Part shown: positions 12,599 through 21,811 of the stretch, piece after piece
Layout of the letters: each line of letters begins with the position of its first letter
How positions within the stretch are numbered: the first letter of the stretch is position 1
Assembly (NCBI GenBank): GCA_034440615.1
Contig: JAOTOM010004739.1
Coordinates: 248,001 to 312,000, forward strand
Direction: 5' to 3'
DNA: 64,000 nt
Source of the DNA: Ashinkailepas kermadecensis
Lineage: Eukaryota; Arthropoda; Thecostraca; Neolepadidae
The notes under the pieces: generated by a model
Told to the model about the DNA's origin: nothing
Databases searched by the model: none
The model's input: only the letters and a program-made list of their open reading frames with translations
Position numbers and translations under genes: made by a program

Positions 12599-15179
12599 CT
12601 ATCTATATGTATAGAAGTGATCAAAAATCTCCCAGCAGCTCGACGTCATTCAAAACCAGTAATTTTATTCGTCATGTGTGCTCAGGTATATATTTGTCTT
12701 GCCATTGTAGTATAATCAGTCAGAATAAAGTAGTGCAGAATTGTGTTGCCAATTACACTTTCCCCAAGTTAGTAGATCAGTCTCTCCGAGGTAACCAGGA
12801 TTTTTAGAATGGTGATCAATTCTGTACTGTACAAATTATCATGTGCTGATCAATTTCCAGTGGAGAGCCGGAAAATCAGCACGACAAATACCGCCAAAAT
12901 GTACTGCCCCGGGGACGAGTTGACTCATGACCTCCCTGGCTACACTACTGTCATGCAGCTAGTGGGTCGGTTGTTGCCCAAATGTACACGCCATCGTAAT
13001 CTCCAGACATGTTTGTACCATTGATGAATTGACCGTGACGCGTGTCTTCCCTCCCATATCATGTGGCATTGGCACGGGTGTTGTTCACTAGCCTGGGATC
13101 TTCCTTTTTCAGGAGACGAGGTCTTCTCCGTCAACGGTGAGCTGTTGAGGGGCTTGTCACACGCGCAGGCCATCGCCGCCTTCAAGAAGGTCAAGACTGG
13201 GCAGATCGCGCTGCAGATCGGTCGACGTCAGCGCAGAAGCAGCAGGTGAGAGAGGTACTCCGCAGTTCCGAAACGGCGGGTCAGAGGTGTCCTCCACAGC
13301 CCCGAAACTGACCGGTGTCTTCCCCGGCGTAGGAACGACGAGTGAGAGGTGTCTTCCGTAAGGGATGAACACCATGCGAGGAGGCGTGCGTGCGCGAATG
13401 TTCGTGCGTGTGCGCGTGTGTGGCTTAATGTCGTGATTTCGGTTTCAGGAGACAAAAATGTTCTTGCTGATATACCTATTTATTTGACTTAAGTTCAGCT
13501 TGCCCAGTGTAATCGTACTACCACCATCTCGCGGCATACACGGACGTTTCGAAGCCAAGCATTGGTGTTGAAAGTGCTTTTGTGATGAGCAATGTCACGA
13601 GGTCCGGATATACCTCTTCCTGGTTATGCATCAATGTACGCAGCGAAGTGATTGTTATGAAGAAAACATCATGGTTTATTGGACGACGTTATGGTGCACT
13701 CCTTGGCGTTCCGTTTCTTTGTTTTTGAAATAAAATCAAACAAATTAAAAAGACGTTTAGTCCGAATTCTCGCTGGGTTGACTATATGGGCCAGGGTTAT
13801 ATGCCAAGCAGAGCTGGTTGCGTGAACCTTGACCCCTCCACATGAATTCCTGTTCAACGGCACTTCAAGCTTCTGTTAATTCCAGCTAAACGGCAGAATT
13901 TTGCCCGAGAGTTTCACGGCCGCCAACGTACCCACACAGCCGCCGGCGCATGCACCGACGGTGTTGCGGTTGCCTTATTGGGCAAGTTGTCAACTAATCC
14001 TCCCAGCCGGAGACTATGGGAGCGTGTGAAGTGACTCGAATCCTGCTTTCCCACTGAGATATCGGGGCAGCTAACGTGTAGGCCTGTTGAACCTACTTAT
14101 ACAGATCATTTAAACAAGACTCATGTTGTGAACGATCGTTGGTAAAAGAGTGCTTTTTACTGAACTCCAAGATATGTTGACATTTGTGGGAACGAGAACA
14201 CTGCATAGGCTCCATGTACACCATACCTTCCTGTCCCTGCAAGGGACTTCTAGCCAGATATTGAGGGGTTGCTTTTTAAGAAGTAGACCAACTGAGAGTC
14301 CCGATCGGATAAAAAGCTGAGGGTAAGAAAACCCCGTTCTGGTGAGTGGATCGCGTCTTTAAGTAGGATAAAATACAGCGATGCGACCCCTTATCTCGCC
14401 TGCATAGAGGTCACGGCACGCATACGGAACTCTCTATTAGTCTCAGGTGGTGATGGAAGGCCGTTTTGTCCCAAGCATCATTTGTTCACTATCTAGGTGC
14501 AATATGTGCACTAGTGTTAGTGAGGCGTACACTGGTCTCCTGTCCCTGAGTTGCTCCTGAGTATAGACGGTCACGGTAAGCGTGCTTTGATTGCGCTTCG
14601 GGAAGCATTACTGGACGGTTCGACCATCGTTCAGTTGGGGAAGCGCCTCCACTTTATCTGAGAAGTCATGTGTCCCGGCGGTTTCACTCCTCATCGACTT
14701 GCTGTGGTATCCGGTACCTGATGGAATCGGACGGTCTTGTGGCATCTCGCGAAATGCGAGTGCTTCAGTGTCGGGACACGTGTGACGTCATTCCGTCCTG
14801 CTCCGACTCACGAATGAAGGTTTCGATGCCGGGACACTCGTGGCGTCAACCGGACCGGCTCCGTCTGGCGGGCTTATGGACGGCTTGTGGCGTCACCCGG
14901 ACCGGCTCCGTCTGGGGGGGGGGGGGGCTTATGGACGGCTTGTGGCGTCACCCGGACCGGCTCCGTCTGGGGGGGGCTTATGGACGGCTTGTGGCGTCAC
15001 CCCAAATGGGCTGGCGGGCGCTGCATGGCCGATGCTGTCGATATTCTCCCTTTAGTTTCAATAATTAACCCCTCCAATGTAATAGTCGGACGCATTTTAA
15101 CCGCTGCGTATGACAGGTGTGTTTTTGCCGCAGGTCCGTCAAGACCAAGTCGTGTGACCAGCTGGACCTACTGGGTTAG
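5128..15179 (+). CDS. Two-PDZ-domain scaffold protein (PDZD2 / pro-IL-16-like), 4 exons
   Basis: A probable cytoplasmic adaptor. PDZ domains bind C-terminal peptides of membrane and signalling proteins; the ligands here are unknown. Predicted exons are 5128-6959, 7844-8652, 13113-13245 and 15134-15179. All junctions are GT-AG, phases match at every junction, and the total is 939 residues plus TAG. Residues 1-300 are Arg/Ser-rich and probably disordered; about 300-490 are a Pro/Ser/Thr-rich repeat encoded by a minisatellite. PDZ1 spans about 565-660 (RLGVDV loop, GDELINI), split by intron 1. PDZ2 spans about 826-920 (SLGFSIVGG loop, [25 protein letters not shown]), split by intron 2. The tail is [15 protein letters not shown]2 resembles domains of the PDZD2/IL-16 family by eye. 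The first ATG of the frame is at 5128. A 3' splice site at 5172-5173 (CCGTCTCCGCCAG) is an alternative if an upstream exon exists. Coding GC is far above the introns. Confidence 0.87.
6030..6600 (+). repeat. Coding minisatellite in PDZ exon 1
   Basis: Imperfect units of mostly 33-42 bp encode variants of [12 protein letters not shown]. Unit lengths remain multiples of three, so the reading frame is kept through about 15 units. The 3' units shift to a related [12 protein letters not shown] form. The segment is Pro/Ser/Thr-rich and likely an unstructured linker. Confidence 0.88.
6960..7843 (+). other. PDZ gene intron 1
   Basis: Donor GTGAGT at 6960, acceptor CGCCACAG ending at 7843. It is AT-richer than its flanking exons. 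A run of TGACC pentamers (TGACCTGACCTGACC, 7801-7820) lies just upstream of the acceptor. Nothing else was recognised. Confidence 0.8.
7844..8652 (+). CDS. PDZ gene exon 2
   Basis: Enters in phase 2, completing Arg-611, and encodes the rest of PDZ1 (GDELINI), a low-complexity linker and the first half of PDZ2 (SLGFSIVGG). It ends CTGAGAGAAG|GTGAGC in phase 1. The linker holds a short Pro/Asp repeat (PTPDPP) around 7980-8040. Confidence 0.9.
8653..8905 (+). repeat. Splice-donor minisatellite at start of PDZ intron 2
   Basis: Tandem 27-32-bp units begin exactly at the exon 2 donor. GT dinucleotides in donor context occur at 8653 (the predicted real site), 8680, 8711, 8742, 8774, 8806, 8835, 8865 and 8896. 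Most units read GGAAG|GTGAGG, copying the exon end (GAGAAG|GTGAGC). The last is degenerate (AAAG|GTAATT). Confidence 0.93.
9720..9872. repeat. Minisatellite, 20-bp unit, about 8 copies
   Basis: Repeated GGCTAGCCGCAGATCTATA, a unit that contains the palindromes GGCTAGCC and AGATCT. Two units have CGATCGATA instead. Confidence 0.93.
10205..11580 (-). pseudogene. hAT-family transposase remnant
   Basis: The longest open piece (10205-10930) has the hAT hallmark [13 protein letters not shown], followed by a helical region, and near its C-terminus SPLEYWERR, which resembles the hAT dimerisation motif. Upstream on the same strand, 10950-11580 continues in several broken frames (for example [15 protein letters not shown] around 11230-11285) with stops and shifts, so the gene is dead. 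Terminal inverted repeats and target duplications were not found. It lies inside PDZ intron 2, antisense to that gene. Assignment is by motif recognition only. Confidence 0.6.
12424..12600. repeat. Compound microsatellite (CA)n (CAGA)n (CA)n (TA)n
   Basis: Consecutive CACA, AGACAGAC, ACACAT and TATA tracts. Open frames of Ile/Tyr or His/Thr here are artefacts of the dinucleotide repeat. Confidence 0.95.
13113..13245 (+). CDS. PDZ gene exon 3
   Basis: Encodes the second half of PDZ2 ([20 protein letters not shown] through [14 protein letters not shown]) and a basic tail RRQRRSS. The phase-1 start joins G from exon 2 to GA, restoring the conserved REGDE of PDZ domains. It ends AGCAGCAG|GTGAGA in phase 2. 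Confidence 0.93.
13246..13370 (+). repeat. Degenerate donor-proximal tandem repeat, PDZ intron 3
   Basis: About 3.5 diverged units of 27-36 bp begin at the exon 3 donor. Shared pieces are GTGAGAGAGGT / GGTCAGAGGTGTCCT / GTGAGAGGTGTCTTCC and CCGAAAC. It is much more decayed than the intron 2 array. Confidence 0.6.
13371..15133 (+). other. PDZ gene intron 3, remainder
   Basis: Intron sequence ending GTTTTTGCCGCAG at 15133. It contains a three-unit minisatellite at 14850-15003 and no other recognised feature. Confidence 0.65.
14850..15003. repeat. Minisatellite, about 50-bp unit, 3 copies
   Basis: Each unit contains GGACGGCTTGTGGCGTCACC and CCGGCTCCGTCTGG followed by a variable G run of up to 11 G. 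Confidence 0.9.
15134..15179 (+). CDS. PDZ gene terminal exon 4
   Basis: A 46-bp coding stretch after a 3' splice site (TTTTTGCCGCAG). Its first base completes the Arg codon begun by exon 3, then encodes [14 protein letters not shown] and TAG. Support comes from exact phase, a good acceptor, and the resemblance of SCDQLDLL to SCDNLSLL in exon 1 of the same protein (residues 133-140). No transcript evidence is available here. Confidence 0.72.
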
Positions 15180-15929
15180 ATACCGCGGAACAGGTGGTGC
15201 CACCTGTGGTGACGTACCCCAGGCACGGTCGATGCGCCCTGTGGTGACGCTCTCCGGGCACAGCTGGTGCCGCGACACAGCTCGAGCACAGGTTAACAAA
15301 CACACGAGTGTGCGCCCCGGATGGTTGAGAATATTCACATGTGGTACGATGTGCATATTCCTGTGTTTTACAGTGCCCGAAAGACAGACGTGTTTTATTT
15401 TAACTGACGCCGTTTAGTGTATCGTGATATTTAATTGGCAGTGATGGATGCATTTTAAGCGAGTTTTCAGTGAACATGAGGCGCCCAAGCCTTGTGCGGT
15501 GCATGTATCGCTTAAGCTGGCTTTGGACGTTTCAAGCCTCAGCTGCATTGTGCTCAGATGTGATAGGCCCCGGTCTGGGGCGCCTATGCGCTTGCCGAAC
15601 CAATGCCCGTCCTCTGCATTGCGCTACCGTTATGGCTACTGTTTAAAGCTATATCTGCATAGTTGAGGCTGAGTATTAACTGTATATATCTTATTTCATA
15701 AGCGAGTGGTCACCTTGAATCCATGGAGTGACCCGAATGTAATGATGACTCGAACAATGAATAAATCAAACTATGCGTCGCATGTCGGTGTGTTGGACTT
15801 TGCCTTCTGCTTGTACATGCATCCAGCACAGGAACACAGCTACAATGGTGTTCATGCGCGCTATGTTGTGACACTGTACAATGGGTGCACTATGCACTCG
15901 TCCGATGTACTGATCCGTTGACAGCTCAG
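15180..15929 (+). other. Probable PDZ 3' UTR and flank
   Basis: Non-coding sequence after the TAG. A canonical AATAAA lies at 15760-15765, about 580 bp past the stop, and is a candidate polyadenylation signal. Nothing else was recognised. Confidence 0.45.
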
Positions 15930-16768
15930 AGGTTAACCATCCCCGTCTTTCCGGCCATATCCTCACACCCCGTCTCGGGAGGGGAGGTGATATAAACCCC
16001 CCTCTAATCTCCAAACTAAGCGTCGCACGAAAACGAAACAGGTGTCATCGGAAAGCGTTCGACGAGTAGGGCCAGACACCACCCCCAAAATTGTATCGCC
16101 CCAAAAAGTGACGTCACTAGGAGGCCTAGGTTTTCACAACTTACATCATGATTTTTGCTCTGGGGAGTTCATTGTTGGGGAGATTAAAAACAAAATATGT
16201 GTAATCAGAAAAGGAAGGCGAAATCGAACATGGCCATACAATTTTTGCCCACCCAAAATTTGTTTTGGTCAAATTTCACAATTTTCAGTTTTCAATTTTA
16301 TTTTATTTTTATTTTTCTAATGGGTGTAGGGCCGACCGAAAACGTTGTTCGAAGTCAACTTGCTCTCATAAAAAAATGCTTACTTTAGCCGGAATCTTCG
16401 ACTTTAGCTCTAATGGGCAAATAGGCAAACTAATAAGTAATCAAAAACGGAAAAAATAGAAAATTCCTCTGATGCGCTTTGTTTCGTCACTTAATATAAG
16501 CAAACGCTGAATGTTTCATTATAATATTTTTATTCGTTAAAGCGTGACGACTGGTTGAACTTTTGTGAAGGTGACCTCACTTGGCCTGGACTAACTCGTT
16601 GACCCTAGGTGACCGGACCTCAACATTTTAATACCACATGCCAAATTGATGTGGGAAAAAGGTATGCTAAATTTCGGCGCGCTGCCGCCGTTCTTTCACT
16701 GTCCACGGAAAACCTTAGTGGGGGGCGTATCAACCACCTTCCCGAGACGGCGCGGTTTAAGCTGAGTG
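15930..16768 (+). mobile_element. Truncated 3' end of a non-LTR retroelement (family shared with 39090-41110)
   Basis: This stretch matches, in inverted orientation, 39090-39860 over essentially its full length. Shared landmarks are CATATCCTCACACC, ATCTCCAAACTAAGCGTCGC, GGTGTCATCGGAAAGCG and GAGACGGCGCGG. In the other copy this sequence lies downstream of a broken reverse transcriptase, so the shared segment is the end of that ORF plus its 3' UTR. This copy is 5'-truncated at about 15930. Confidence 0.75.
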
Positions 16769-18125
16769 TCTGGCATGCCAAAGGTACGTGGTTCGGTTCC
16801 TCACGGTGCTTGCCCCCTGACAGGATGAGAGGGAGGCGACGACATATGACATCAGCTGTTGAGTGAGTGAGCAGAGTGAGTGAGTGAGTGAGTGAGTAAA
16901 GCCACACATCCCACCGATATGCTGTAATCAGGTGACTGACGTAATTCAGCTTACTGCAGCGCAGACGGCGGCTTTAACTGCTGACTGCAGTAGAGAGTTG
17001 AAAGCTCCACCTTGCGGCCCGAAGACTTTCACTATCAAGTGTACTGCCCGATTAATTTTTGACATTTGGTCCCGTCAGCTTTGACTGGTGGTGGCAAGCT
17101 ATACAAATTTTTGGATCGAAGCCCGGGTTCGATCTGTTTGTGGACCAAGCCCGGTTAGAGCCCCATCAAGACGCACCGAAACGTGTTTTAACCGGACTTC
17201 AGCCCGGTTAAATGGCCGATTTTGTAATACATTTTGTTGTTGCATACAAGGTGGCTATACCATTACGTGCAACTTGGAGCGACGATCAGAGCTGCTGCAT
17301 GTACCGTATTCATCTCAAGATTCTGATGGTGCATGGTGCGTGCGTTTCATCTCGTTCTTTCGATTCGAATGATTCTAAGCTCTTCTAGGAAATTCGTCCA
17401 ACGAATAGCGCATGCAAATTTGCTTCAGTTTACTTTTAACTTAGAACATCGCATTCAAGAGCTTCCTAATAGGTAGGGGAAGATACTGGGGGCATGTTCC
17501 CCTCCCCCATGCTGGAAAAGTGTCACCCTTCCGGCCAGAAAAGGCGGCCCTTCAGGAAGGCTCGAATCACCCCCACCCCCACCCCACCCCCTCTCCCCTC
17601 CCACTTAGCGATTCATGTTGCCGAAAGAGCCCTTCCAGTGAAATATACCCCCGATGAGAGTTTCTGAATCCTTCCCTACTCCCTTTTTTTAGTAATACAA
17701 GGTGAGATATCTTGGCACTTCTACTTCACGGGTTTATGGCGAACCATACAATATTATCTTTCCGGTTTCTTCATCTCATGGCGTCACATACCTACCGCTT
17801 GACAATGCACACAACGGTGAATACGAAGCTGGAAGACGACTCCACGCCTGGCGCGCCGGGGGCGGCACCTACCGGCACCGAGTATAGATTAGTAGTATAG
17901 TTCGATGCCGCTAATGGTGGCAGGAACAGCCCGCCGCGTTGCTCACCGCGCCCAGGGGGCGGGTTGAGCGGTCACCACATGGCGGCTCGTAACAATGCTA
18001 ATAACCATTGCCCTCACGGGAATATACTATTTTAACCGGAGGCGCAGCTAAGGGGCGTCGCCCCTCCCCCCTAGGAACAAAAAATACACTAGATCAAACA
18101 GGCCATTTTGAGATTGTCACCCGTG
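16769..18125. other. Intergenic, no gene recognised
   Basis: Contains a short (GAGT)n run at 16861-16898, a C-rich tract at 17570-17600 and, at 18040-18125, a segment resembling 30395-30500 (GCGCAGCYAAGG, then ACTAGA and TTGAGATT), probably a decayed dispersed repeat. Confidence 0.5.
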
Positions 18126-18127
18126 CA

Positions 18128-18332
<205 letters not shown>

Positions 18333-18479
18333 AATTGAGCTGAAGTGTAACTTGAAAAGTATTTCGGTTGGATTTTTTTTCAATGTTGACGGTTGTCGGT
18401 ATCGAGGATACGCACCGATATTGTGGGGAAACGATTGTACGAATTCGTGCAAATTGTTCATTTTTGTTGCGATAACAAA

Positions 18480-18775
18480 CAGGTTCTATCGATAGAAATA
18501 CTCTTCGATGTTGAGGTTCAGTGCGGACGTCTCCAGTCGTTGTTTTACTAAATCAACGACTGAAGACACGACACTACACCAGCTGAGCTGGTGTAGTGTG
18601 TTGGTTTCACGGATGTCAACTAGGATGTCAACATATCTGCAGTAGGTGAATTCAGCACAAAGGACGTCTGGTGGTGAGCCAGTTGCCACACGGTCTATTT
18701 GGTGATGCAGTTTCTTTTGTGGGCATATGAAGAGCGTGTTTGCGGTGCACAATCGTGGAGGAGCGCACATGACGC
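18480..18775 (-). pseudogene. Penelope-like element RT fragment, inverted
   Basis: The - strand frame reads LCTANTLFICPQKKLHHQID then RVATGSPPD, and further on CRYVDILVD. This order matches the Penelope-like reverse transcriptase segment that normally reads as a QIDGVAMGSP-type motif followed by a YVDD-type motif. The spacing is short and the catalytic motif is altered (YVDI), so it is a decayed fragment. It is oriented opposite to the better-preserved piece at 19440-20420. Confidence 0.5.
18571..18599. repeat. Perfect 14-bp inverted repeat
   Basis: ACACTACACCAGCT, one base, then its exact reverse complement. It lies inside the inverted Penelope-like fragment and could form a strong hairpin. 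Confidence 0.9.
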
Positions 18776-19049
18776 TTGCTGATATATCTGGTGGGACCAG
18801 GTCTTGTTAGTCGCAGGCATACAGCCTGGAAGTTCTGCCTTGAAAGCGCCTTAGGCTCAGACGAAACGTCGACTGAATACGAACATGACTATGTGCTATT
18901 TTAATCCTCACCATTATGAACCATCAAGATATACTTTGCAAGCACAGCGAAGAAAATAGGAAAATAGTAACATCACTAGAAGCAGCAAACAAAAAGAACA
19001 TCAAGGCTCAGCTCGCAGTCATTTTAAATGAAGCATTCGTATATACACA

Positions 19050-19290
<241 letters not shown>

Positions 19291-19439
19291 CGTTTTTCGT
19301 TCAAACCGTAGCTGTAGAACGAATACGATGAATAGTAGTCCTAAAAATAGATCGTAAGTTCCTTGATGTGGGAAGTTTGTTAACTAGCATTCAGCATTCA
19401 AAGAAACCAGTTATATTTTCACCCGTGCTATGCTTGGAA

Positions 19440-20420
19440 CTGTTCAGAATGCCAAGGGAATTTGGCCAAGTATTTTCGTTCACTCCTTGCGCTCTCTGAT
19501 CTAAACACATACTTCGTATTTGACCAAAAGCTTTACAAACAAACTGAAGGAGTTAGCATGGGCTTGCCCTTAGGCGCTACCTTCATTAACAGTTTCACGT
19601 GATTCCACGAAAAGAGGTGACTGTATTCATGCCCCCTCCCCCCATCTTTTCCGCGGCTATGTTGGTGACTGTTTCCTACTCTTTCGTGAACAGGCGCTTG
19701 CCGTCCAATTTCAGCACTACCTGAACGGCCAGCATCCCAACATCGGATTCACTAAGGAAGAAGAGAACAACGGAACTCTCCCCTTCTTGGATCTACCAAT
19801 CAATGAAGAGCATGACTATCTTTCAGCATTTGTCTACCGTAAGGCTACTTTCGCGGGACCTGGGAGCTATACATTTTTTTGCACCACCCCTCGCTCCACC
19901 AAAAACTGCATCGTCTACTCTTCCATCTTTAGGGCGTTCAACCTAAGCCCAGCCTATGCAGTCTTTGACATTGAGCTACAATTCCTCAGAAAGTTTTTTT
20001 TTAAACTGTAATGGTTTTCTAACTCACCTGGTAGACCATTATATAAAAAGTGCCTTGACTTTAGGTTCAATAGGGAAACCACTTTGCACACAGTCTCAGA
20101 GCTGCCTAAATAATTCGTCCTGTTTTTGGAAGAAAAAAAGTCCGATAGCTTGAGGTCTCACCTGACCAGATTCCTTGCCAAGTTTTACCCGTACATGAAC
20201 CCCAGTATAATTTTAGTCAATTCTTTCACCATATAGGCTCTTTTCAGATGGGCTCTTTTTCCCCAATATAAGGAGAGGATTCTTAAATGTTATGTATCCT
20301 TAATATATATCGCTTTAGTTGTGCCTCGTGTGAGGCATCGTACGTGGGGTCTAATATGCGGAACCTGTACCGTATACTGCAGGTATCAATGTATAGGTAA
20401 ACGCTTGTGGGATCCTCCAA
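19440..20420 (+). mobile_element. Penelope-like retroelement fragment, RT plus GIY-YIG, degenerate
   Basis: Read across frameshifts, the + strand shows the Penelope-like order. There is an RT motif at about 19496-19600 (FVFDQKLYKQTEGVSMGLP), a catalytic region at about 19655-19685 reading YVGDCFLLF where YVDD is expected, and NGQHPNIGFT followed by LPFLDL at 19730-19800. RT C-terminal thumb-like sequence follows to about 20100. At about 20310-20390 a GIY-YIG-like start appears (CASCEASYVGS followed by MRNLYR). The Asp-to-Gly change in the catalytic motif, the stops and the frameshifts show it is inactive. Confidence 0.72.
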
Positions 20421-21811
20421 CTTTACGAGGGATTGATTCCCTCCCACCCCAGTTGCTCACTATCTTAAGATAGCATAATACTGGAAATCTATATTTCCGT
20501 TAGCTCCGGCACCTGTTCACACAACGCATGTGATTATTTATTTTACTGGAAGTTTAAATAGACGACGTGGTTGCGCGGCCAACCCAGCAAGACGCTGAGC
20601 CAACTTGACGGCCCTCCGACGCTAAGCGGTTGTCCGTCACTAATGCTAGACTTGGAGACATAATACTGTAAAAGAACGCGCTGGTACTTGCTTGCTCTGC
20701 TCCTGAGCTGTGACACATGTTGTCGCCGTGTTGCTAATACACCCGGTGAAAGTGTAATAAACCCGGTGAAAGTGTAATAAGTGTAAGCTAATAAGTGTAA
20801 GTACGGTCAATGAAAATATACGTGCATGTAACGGCTGTTGGATTTTCAACCAGCTATCGTATAAGCGAAGCGAATACTAGACTATCACTGCCAGGCGAAA
20901 CGAACTTGCCCACACGCCACTTCGTCGTTTTCACACCTGAGGTGTTCACAGCGGACGCCGAATATTCTGCTCTTGTATTTGTATTTGTATTTACTGCAGA
21001 CACATCCACAGACCACGGTGGCTATTATCGTGTCCGTCGAAATGAGTGAAATCAACAGGAATGGGGATATGATAGGCGATAGGATGCTGGGAGGATGTAA
21101 GGCTGGGTGTTGAGACTGGGTAAGATTCGTGCCCCGTATTGTAGCATGGGGCGAATCAGCCAGTATCGGCGCCTCGCTCAACAAACAGCAGGTAAGAGGA
21201 TGCAGGGATATTGAACAAGTAAAGAAATATATACAATCCAATTGAGAAAGGATGAGCTTGTGAGCTCGAGATTCTTTTCGTGAGGAGTGGTTCTTGGACT
21301 TCATGTAATTGAAACGGAGATGACGCCGCACAAACGAATATTTGTCATGCACTACACTGCAATAATGCAATATGTCGCTGGTTTGCCGTCTGTGCAAACC
21401 TGGATCATGGTCAATTTATAATATGGCTGGGAGCTATTCTTGTTGCGTTATCATGACACTCCGGAATAGGTGGATTGCCCGGTAAATAAGCGCGTCTTCT
21501 TGTTTTGGCCTCGAAGATTACTGGCTCGAATTCCCTCCTCAACATGCTGATACAATAGAGATTTGGCTGTTTCAACTTCTTCATCTTTAAAGCTTTCATT
21601 AATGAAACCCGCCAGTATGTCATGAGGAACGCTGCCGCTTCGTTAAACAAGTAGCATGTCGCTCATTTGTAATGGCTGTAACATTCCTTGCATCAACGAA
21701 GGCTCTTCACCACAAACGTCACGTTCCGTGACGGAAAAAAATAAACGTCGCAGAGCGATAAGCGAGCGATGGCTTGGTCGAACATGTCAGCGATTTGTAG
21801 CACAGAGTTAA
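20421..21811. other. Intergenic, no gene recognised
   Basis: Contains a small tandem duplication (ACCCGGTGAAAGTGTAATAA, twice at 20740-20780). No domain or long exon-like frame was seen. Confidence 0.5.

Larger units (their letters stand above)
8906..13112 (+). other. PDZ gene intron 2, remainder
   Basis: AT-rich intron sequence ending in a strong 3' splice site (CTTCCTTTTTCAG at 13100-13112). It contains a 20-bp-unit minisatellite, a hAT transposase remnant on the opposite strand and a compound microsatellite, each listed separately. No other exon was recognised. Confidence 0.75.
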
